The position numbers and the translations under genes were made by a program. A stretch of 64,000 nt of DNA, from NCBI GenBank assembly GCA_018716385.1, contig DVJZ01000026.1:80778-144777 (forward strand), read 5' to 3'. Below the pieces are notes generated by a model. The model saw nothing but the letters and a program-made list of their open reading frames with translations, searched no databases and was not told the origin of the DNA. Position 1 is the first letter of the stretch. Each line of letters opens with the position of its first letter. Below, piece by piece: positions 59,098 through 64,000 of this stretch. The DNA is from Candidatus Enterenecus merdae. GTDB taxonomy: Bacteria > Bacillota > Clostridia > Oscillospirales > Oscillospiraceae.

Positions 59098-59856
59098 TCA
59101 CTCTGCCTCTTCCCGGTGGGCCGGGTCGTTGAGACGCACCCGATAGCGGACCTTTCGGGCCTTGCCCTGGTGGTCCACCCGGGCGGCAATGGCGCTGCCA
59201 ATGGTCTGGGCGATCTGCACTAGGATGACGATGAGCACCGTGGCCACCAGGCAGACGGCCAGGTTATAGCGGTGGTAGCCGTAATTGATGGCGATCTTCC
59301 CCAGCCCGCCGCCGCCAATGGCCCCCGCCATGGCCCCGTAGCCCAGGATGGTGATGAAGGCGGTGGTGAAGCAGGAGATCAGGGAGGGCAGGCACTCGGG
59401 CAGGATCACCTTGCGGATGATCTGGAAGGGGGTGCAGCCCATGGCCTGGGCGGCCTCGATCACCCCCGGGTCCACCTCCCGCAGGGAGGTCTCCACCAGC
59501 CGGGCCACAAAGGGGGCGGCGGCCACCACCAGGGGCGGGATGGATGCTACGGTGCCGATCTGAGTGCCCAGCAGGATCAGGCTCAGGGGGGTGACAAACA
59601 GCATCAGGATCAGGAAGGGCACTGAGCGCAGGATGTTGATGACGATGTTGACCACCTTCATCAGCGGGCCTGGCAGGGGACGCACCCCGTCCCGCTCTCC
59701 AGCCACCAGCAGCACCGCCAGCGCCAACCCCAGCAGGAAGGCCACCACAGTGGCGATGACGGTGGAGTAGAGGCTCTCCCAGGTGCCGGTGAGAAACTCC
59801 TCCAGGTATCGGTCGCTGGCAAACACCTCCGCCAGGTCGTTCCAGAACTTATCCAT
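59098..59856 (-). CDS. metI: Methionine ABC transporter permease MetI
   Basis: A 252-residue MetI-type permease with five to six helices. LRSVPFLILMLFVTP, EAAQAMGCTPFQIIRKVILPE (the EAA loop) and AGAIGGGGLGKIAINYGY are family motifs. It partners MetN and MetQ. The start overlaps the metN stop by eight bases; a GTG three codons upstream is also possible. Confidence 0.93.
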   Translation of the reverse strand: MDKFWNDLAEVFASDRYLEEFLTGTWESLYSTVIATVVAFLLGLALAVLLVAGERDGVRPLPGPLMKVVNIVINILRSVPFLILMLFVTPLSLILLGTQIGTVASIPPLVVAAAPFVARLVETSLREVDPGVIEAAQAMGCTPFQIIRKVILPECLPSLISCFTTAFITILGYGAMAGAIGGGGLGKIAINYGYHRYNLAVCLVATVLIVILVQIAQTIGSAIAARVDHQGKARKVRYRVRLNDPAHREEAE

Positions 59857-60853
59857 GGCCCTCACGCACCTCCTCCACCGTCACGTTGGGCTGGTTTTTG
59901 ATGTAGTTCATGGCCCGGGCGATCTGATCCGGGTCGTCCGGCAGGCCCAGCAGCATGGACCCAAAGGCCTGGCCGTTGACATTGCGGGTATCCGCCCCCA
60001 GGATGTTGGCCTTCACCCCGCAGTCAATGGCCAGGCTGGCGATGAGCGGCTCATAGGAGGAGCCTCCCTGAAAGGCAATGCGGATGACATTGGTTGCGGG
60101 CAGCTGGTCGATGACCACCCCGTCGGGGTAGACCAGGCGGCGGCCCGCCTCGGTCTTTGGGCTGGAGAAGATCTCCTCCACCGTCCCCGTCTCCTGGAGC
60201 ACCCCGTGGTCCAGGATGGCCACATGGGAGCAGATCTCCTCCACCACCCCCATCTCATGGGTGATGACCACCACGGTGATGCCCAGGCGCCGGTTGATGT
60301 CCTGGATCAGGCGCAGGATATCCCGGGTGGTCTTAGGGTCCAGGGCGGAGGTAGCCTCGTCACACAGCAGGATCTTCGGGTCGGAGGCCAGGGCCCGGGC
60401 GATGGCGATGCGTTGGCGCTGCCCGCCGGACAGCTGGGCAGGGTAGGCCCCCGCCTTGTCAGGCAGGCCCACAATGTCCAGGTATTCCAGCGCCCGCTGC
60501 CTGGCCTGGGCGGGCTTCACCCCGGCAATCTCCATGGGAAAGCAGATGTTTTTCAGGCAGGTGCGCTGCATGAGCAGGTTAAACTGCTGGAAGATCATGG
60601 CGATGGACCGGCGCTTCCGGATCAGCTCCCGCTCCGGCAGGGCGCACAGGTCCTGCCCGTCGATGAGCACCTGGCCCTGGGTGGGCCGCTCCAGCAGGTT
60701 GATGCACCGCACCAGGGTGGACTTACCCGCCCCGCTCATACCCACAATGCCAAACACGTCCCCGTCCCGGATGGTCAGGTTGATGTCGTCCAGCGCCCGC
60801 AGCTCCCCCTCGGCAGTGGGGAAGACCTTGGAGATATGCCTCAGCTCGATCAT
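59849..60853 (-). CDS. metN: Methionine ABC transporter ATP-binding protein MetN
   Basis: A 334-residue ATPase with Walker A GMSGAGKST (38-46), signature LSGGQRQR and Walker B LLCDEATSALDPKT, plus a C-terminal NIL domain (about 255-334), the methionine-sensing module found in MetN. It powers methionine uptake and can be trans-inhibited by internal methionine. The ATG has AAGAGGTG upstream. Confidence 0.94.
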   Translation of the reverse strand: MIELRHISKVFPTAEGELRALDDINLTIRDGDVFGIVGMSGAGKSTLVRCINLLERPTQGQVLIDGQDLCALPERELIRKRRSIAMIFQQFNLLMQRTCLKNICFPMEIAGVKPAQARQRALEYLDIVGLPDKAGAYPAQLSGGQRQRIAIARALASDPKILLCDEATSALDPKTTRDILRLIQDINRRLGITVVVITHEMGVVEEICSHVAILDHGVLQETGTVEEIFSSPKTEAGRRLVYPDGVVIDQLPATNVIRIAFQGGSSYEPLIASLAIDCGVKANILGADTRNVNGQAFGSMLLGLPDDPDQIARAMNYIKNQPNVTVEEVREGHG

Positions 60854-60893
60854 GGCGCACCTCTTTTCCGCCGGTCTGCCCGGCAATGGGTCA

Positions 60894-60922
60894 ATTTTAT
60901 GCCAAAACCCCCTGGGTGTCAA
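60894..60922 (-). promoter_or_regulatory. metN-metI promoter
   Basis: On the minus strand TTGACA (60922-60917) and TAAAAT (60899-60894) are 17 bases apart, 40 bases from the ATG. No T-box or SAM-type leader fits in this short gap. Confidence 0.85.
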
Positions 60923-61007
60923 GCCTATGCGGGCTTGGCCCGCCGCCCTGTCCCTGCCGGGTGGATCATTCCATATTGTATTTTTTATTTTCTAAATTCC
61001 ATATGGT

Positions 61008-61044
61008 TGTTAAAAGCCCACCGCAGCATAGGGCTGCGGCGGGC
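61008..61044 (-). terminator. Terminator after the phoR-like gene
   Basis: On the minus strand GCCCGCCGCAGC pairs with GCTGCGGTGGGC (one G-U) around CCTAT, followed by TTTTAAC. Confidence 0.8.
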
Positions 61045-61093
61045 GCGTCGGATGGTTCCATGGGCGGTTCCCACCACCCGTCTGGCCCGGGCC

Positions 61094-62362
61094 CTACCCC
61101 TGGGCCAGGGGCAGGCGCACCGTGATGGTGGTGCCGGAACCCACCACGCTGGCCAGGTGGATCTGGCCGTTGTACAGCGCCACAATGTGCTTGACGATAG
61201 CCAGGCCCAGCCCCGTGCCTCCGGCGGCCCGGCTGCGGCCCTTATCCACCCGGTAGAAGCGCTCAAATACCCGGCCCTGGCTCTCCGGCGGGATGCCGAT
61301 GCCGGTGTCTGCCACGGTGAGCACCGCCTGCTCCCCCTCTCGGGCCAGGGTCACGGTCACCCGGCCGCCGGGGCGGTTGTACTTCACCGCGTTCTCCATC
61401 AGGTTCAAGGCCACCTCTTTGAAGCGGTCGGCGCTGATGGCCCCCTCCACCTCCTCCCCGGAAACCAGCAGGGTCACCCCCGCCTGCCGGGCCACAGGCT
61501 CCAGGAACTTCTCCGCCTCCCGGGCCACCTGGGTCAGGCTGCACTGCTCCCCCGGCAGGACGCCGGCCACCGTCTCCAGCTCGGTCACCTGGAGGATGTC
61601 GTCCACCAGCTTGGTCAGCCGGTCCACCTCCACGGAGATCATGGACAGGAAGCGCTGCTGGTCCTCCGGATCCCGCACCAGGCCGGAGGCCATCATATCG
61701 GTGAACCCCTTGATGGAGGTCAGGGGGGTTTTCAGCTCGTGGGTCACGTTGGCGGTGAACTCGCTGCGGGCCGATTGCAGGGTTTCGTCCACCTGGCGAG
61801 CTGCCACCTGGGCCTGCTCCACCGGCTTGGCGGTGTCCGCGGCCAGCTTGCGGGCCAGGATCAGGGCCAGCACCAGGGCCAACGCCACGGCGGCGGCCAC
61901 GCTCACCGCGCCCTGGGCCACCAGGGTATTGACGGAGGACACCGGCTGGGCCACCCGGCCTACGACGCCGTCTGCAAACTGGCGGGCCACATAGACGGTG
62001 GTGACCCCGGTGGTGGCCGAGCGGCGTACGTCGCTGCCCTGGCCCTGGGCCAGGGCTTGCTCCACCTCCGGGCGGTCGGAGTGGTCCTCTCCCGTGTCCG
62101 CATCGGTGTCGCCCAGCACCGTGCCGTCTGGAGCGATGAAGGTCAGGCGCAGGCTGGGAGTCGCGCTGTCAAACTGCGTCAGCAGGCGCTCCACCTGGGT
62201 CTCCCCGTCCTGCGCGTCCATCAGGGCCAGCACCTGGCAGAGCGACTGCTTGGCCGCCTCCAGCTCCTGCTTCCGGAAGACGGCCACCCCCACCGCAGTA
62301 GACACCGCCACCGCCACGGCGGCAATGAGAAAGATGGAAAGGGTCAGTTTGCGCTTGAGCAC
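61094..62362 (-). CDS. phoR: PhoR-like sensor histidine kinase
   Basis: A 422-residue membrane kinase. TM1 (about 8-28) and TM2 (about 149-170) flank an extracellular sensor region. The DHp has phospho-acceptor His208 in NVTHELKTPL, the ATPase domain has NLMENAVKYN, DTGIGIP and GTGLGLAIVKHI. It follows the response regulator gene by nine bases and starts with GTG after GAGGTGA. Context with phoU and pstB makes phosphate sensing likely. Confidence 0.88.
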   Translation of the reverse strand: MLKRKLTLSIFLIAAVAVAVSTAVGVAVFRKQELEAAKQSLCQVLALMDAQDGETQVERLLTQFDSATPSLRLTFIAPDGTVLGDTDADTGEDHSDRPEVEQALAQGQGSDVRRSATTGVTTVYVARQFADGVVGRVAQPVSSVNTLVAQGAVSVAAAVALALVLALILARKLAADTAKPVEQAQVAARQVDETLQSARSEFTANVTHELKTPLTSIKGFTDMMASGLVRDPEDQQRFLSMISVEVDRLTKLVDDILQVTELETVAGVLPGEQCSLTQVAREAEKFLEPVARQAGVTLLVSGEEVEGAISADRFKEVALNLMENAVKYNRPGGRVTVTLAREGEQAVLTVADTGIGIPPESQGRVFERFYRVDKGRSRAAGGTGLGLAIVKHIVALYNGQIHLASVVGSGTTITVRLPLAQG

Positions 62363-62371
62363 ACTCTCACC

Positions 62372-63028
62372 TCACGCCATTTTGTATCCCACGGAGCGCA
62401 CCGTGGTGATGTATCCCTCCCCCAGCTTCTGCCGGAGGGATTTGATGTGCATATCCACCGTCCGGGTCTCGCCGGCAAAATCGTAGTCCCACACAGCGGC
62501 CAGGATCTCATCCCGCGTGAGCACCGTACCCCTGCGGCTGACCAGCAGGCGCAGCAGCTCAAACTCCTTATAGGTCAGCGGGATCTCCGCCCCTTCCCGG
62601 CGCACCGTCCGGCCGGCCGGATCGATGACCAGATCTTCATAGACCAGCTGGGGGGCCCGCTCCCCCATCCGCCGCAGCACAGCGTTGATGCGGGCCTGGA
62701 GCTCCATGACGCCAAAGGGCTTGGTGATGTAGTCGTCCGCCCCGGTGTCCAGGGCGGTCACCTTGTCCATCTCTGTCTGCCGCGCCGTGAGCATGATGAT
62801 GGGCATTTTAACCGTCGCAGGGTCCTGGCGCAGGCGGCGCACGATCTCCAGCCCGTCCATGCCGGGCAGCATCACGTCCAGCAGGGCAATGTCCCCCTCC
62901 ACCTCGTTGGCAAACAGCTCCTCGCCGCTGTCATAGGCGTGGACCTGGTGCCCCATGGACTTGAAGTAGTACTCCAGCATGGCGCGGATGGAGGCGTCGT
63001 CCTCCACGATGATGATCTTCAGCGGCAT
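62372..63028 (-). CDS. phoB: PhoB/PhoP-like response regulator
   Basis: A 218-residue OmpR-family regulator. The receiver domain has Asp10/Asp11, phospho-acceptor Asp51 in LLDVMLPGMDG and Lys in DDYITKPFG; the C-terminal winged helix (about 125-218) includes LTYKEFELLRLLV and TVDMHIKSLRQKLG. It probably controls the phosphate regulon, since phoU and pstB lie upstream and the kinase gene downstream. The Pho-box-like repeats at 2291-2319 are a candidate target. Confidence 0.9.
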   Translation of the reverse strand: MPLKIIIVEDDASIRAMLEYYFKSMGHQVHAYDSGEELFANEVEGDIALLDVMLPGMDGLEIVRRLRQDPATVKMPIIMLTARQTEMDKVTALDTGADDYITKPFGVMELQARINAVLRRMGERAPQLVYEDLVIDPAGRTVRREGAEIPLTYKEFELLRLLVSRRGTVLTRDEILAAVWDYDFAGETRTVDMHIKSLRQKLGEGYITTVRSVGYKMA

Positions 63029-63070
63029 GGGCCACTCCTCCTTTTGGCCCCTTTCAGGCCCCGCTTTAGC

Positions 63071-63121
63071 TTTTGGCTCCGCTCCGGTCTTAGCCCGCTG
63101 CTGCGCTCGCCTGCGCGCTTC
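63071..63121. repeat. 51-bp direct repeat, copy 1
   Basis: Identical to 63213-63263, offset 142 bp. It begins TTTTGGCTCCGCTCCGG. Both lie in the 236-base gap between phoU and phoB, which otherwise holds no gene. Confidence 0.9.
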
Positions 63122-63212
63122 TCCATTGTCACGCTCCGGCGGCTGCGCGACGCGGTTCTAAACCCTCCGACTGCGCCAAAATCCATCCGGCATCTTCGCT
63201 GCCTCCTTGGGT

Positions 63213-63263
63213 TTTTGGCTCCGCTCCGGTCTTAGCCCGCTGCTGCGCTCGCCTGCGCGCTTC
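63213..63263. repeat. 51-bp direct repeat, copy 2
   Basis: Perfect copy of 63071-63121, ending one base before the phoU stop codon. Confidence 0.9.
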
Positions 63264-63264
63264 C

Positions 63265-63909
63265 TTATTGCAACTGCCCGGTCACGCAGAAGATGGCCCA
63301 GTTTGCAATGTTCACCGCGTGGTCGGCGATGCGTTCCAGGTACTTGGCGATGATGATCAGGTCCACCGCCCGGCCGGTGTGGTCCTCCTGGTGGGCAATG
63401 CGCGCGGTCAGATCGTGCTTGATCTTGACAAATAGCTCATCCACCACGTCGTCCAGGTTGATGACCGCCTGGGCGGTGGTCTCGTCCCGGTCGGCGTAGG
63501 CCGCGATGGCCTGGCGGACCATCAGGCCCGCCTGGCGGCTCATGATGGCCAGGTCCTCGGGCACCTCGGGCTTGGTGCCGTCGGAGGCCATGAGCAGGGA
63601 GATCTCCGCGATGTTGGCCGCCTGGTCGCCGATGCGCTGCAGGTCGGTGACCATCTTCAGGGCGGTGGAGATGGTGCGCAGATCCCGGGCCACCGGCTGC
63701 TGGCGCATGAGCAGGGACATACAGTGGTTCTCAATGGCCCGCTCCATCTGATCCATGGAGGCGGTCAGCTCGATGGCCGCCCGGGCCCCCTCCTCGCCGC
63801 TCTTGGCCAGGGAGGCGGTGACCAGGTCGATGGCGTCCTGGGCGGTGCCCGCCATGGCGGTCAGCTCGTGGCCCAGCTCCAGCAGTTCCGCGTCAAAGGT
63901 TTTCCTCAT
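63265..63909 (-). CDS. phoU: Phosphate transport accessory protein PhoU
   Basis: A 214-residue protein of two similar three-helix bundles (about 1-105 and 115-214) with the metal-binding acidic motifs of PhoU (DLQRIGDQAANIAE and YLERIADHAVNIAN). It links the Pst transporter to PhoR and inhibits phosphate signalling when phosphate is plentiful. It follows pstB by 19 bases. Confidence 0.95.
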   Translation of the reverse strand: MRKTFDAELLELGHELTAMAGTAQDAIDLVTASLAKSGEEGARAAIELTASMDQMERAIENHCMSLLMRQQPVARDLRTISTALKMVTDLQRIGDQAANIAEISLLMASDGTKPEVPEDLAIMSRQAGLMVRQAIAAYADRDETTAQAVINLDDVVDELFVKIKHDLTARIAHQEDHTGRAVDLIIIAKYLERIADHAVNIANWAIFCVTGQLQ

Positions 63910-63928
63910 CTCAGCTCACTCCTTCGCC

Positions 63929-64000
63929 TCAGCCGAACCGGCCGGTGATGTAGTCCTCCGTGCGCTTGTCCCGGGGCACGGAGAAGATCTGCTCGGTCTC
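63929..64000 (-). CDS. pstB: Phosphate ABC transporter ATPase PstB (3' fragment)
   Basis: Only the last 23 codons lie inside the window. The translation ends TEQIFSVPRDKRTEDYITGRFG, the nearly invariant C-terminus of PstB. The rest of the gene runs off the right edge. This places phoU and the two-component pair at the end of a pst operon. Confidence 0.85.
   Translation of the reverse strand, partial: ETEQIFSVPRDKRTEDYITGRFG

Noticed and set aside
60854..60893. A SAM riboswitch or T-box in front of metN
   Set aside because: The leader from the consensus promoter to the ATG is only about 40 bases and has no T-box sequence or riboswitch fold.
59783..63235. An 1150-codon open frame on the plus strand across metN, phoR and phoB
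   Set aside because: Antisense to well-supported genes, low-complexity composition and no ribosome-binding site; an artefact of high GC content.

Overview
This is high-GC DNA from an endospore-lineage Bacillota. The most likely source is a Clostridia member of the Oscillospirales (Flavonifractor/Lawsonibacter-like), but the genus is an inference only. Supporting signs are spoIIR, two LTA-synthase-like enzymes, T-box leaders, a single-chain glycyl-tRNA synthetase, a V/A-type ATPase operon, PadR/PspC envelope-stress genes, and MutL with an intrinsic endonuclease motif. Promoters fit sigma-A, usually with 17-bp spacers and often an extended -10. No insertion sequence, phage gene or CRISPR array was seen; the window reads as core chromosome with one accessory-looking cell-envelope cluster. 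The high GC content produces many long shadow reading frames, which were left out.

Layout. 46-6.7 kb: envelope genes (LTA synthase behind a Pho-box-like site, degenerate histidine kinase, Mrp, then padR-DUF4097-pspC). 6.7-13.9 kb: mostly leftward replication and repair genes (dnaD-dnaI-dtd-mutL-nucleoside kinase, dCMP deaminase), plus a zinc-ribbon membrane protein and a SecB-like protein. 14-22.2 kb: mnmE (+), then leftward zapA-U32 peptidase-maf-mreC-mutS. 22.2-28.2 kb: T-box-controlled glyS, a second LTA-synthase-like gene, a split transketolase, and tRNA-Met/Glu/Val. 28.3-31.3 kb: two secreted PepSY proteins and a small membrane protein. 31.5-34.9 kb: polar amino-acid ABC transporter.

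34.9-43.2 kb holds the most unusual block. A leftward operon encodes an MBOAT acyltransferase, an SGNH/polysaccharide-deacetylase fusion, an acyl carrier protein, an FkbH-like HAD enzyme, a GT2-GtrA fusion and a GT-C-like membrane protein. A phosphopantetheinyl transferase is divergent from it. The set looks like a carrier-protein-fed surface acylation machine, analogous to Dlt but with FkbH in the loading position.

43.3-52.2 kb: complete leftward V/A-ATPase operon (G/H-C-I-K-F-E-A-B-D) with a tandem 121-bp repeat between B and D. 52.3-57.7 kb: rightward lrp-aminotransferase-thrH-DUF1015-ispE-spoIIR. 57.7-60.9 kb: methionine importer in two leftward units, metN-metI and a T-box-controlled metQ. 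61.1-64 kb: leftward end of the phosphate regulon (pstB fragment, phoU, phoB-like, phoR-like), with a duplicated 51-bp repeat before phoB.
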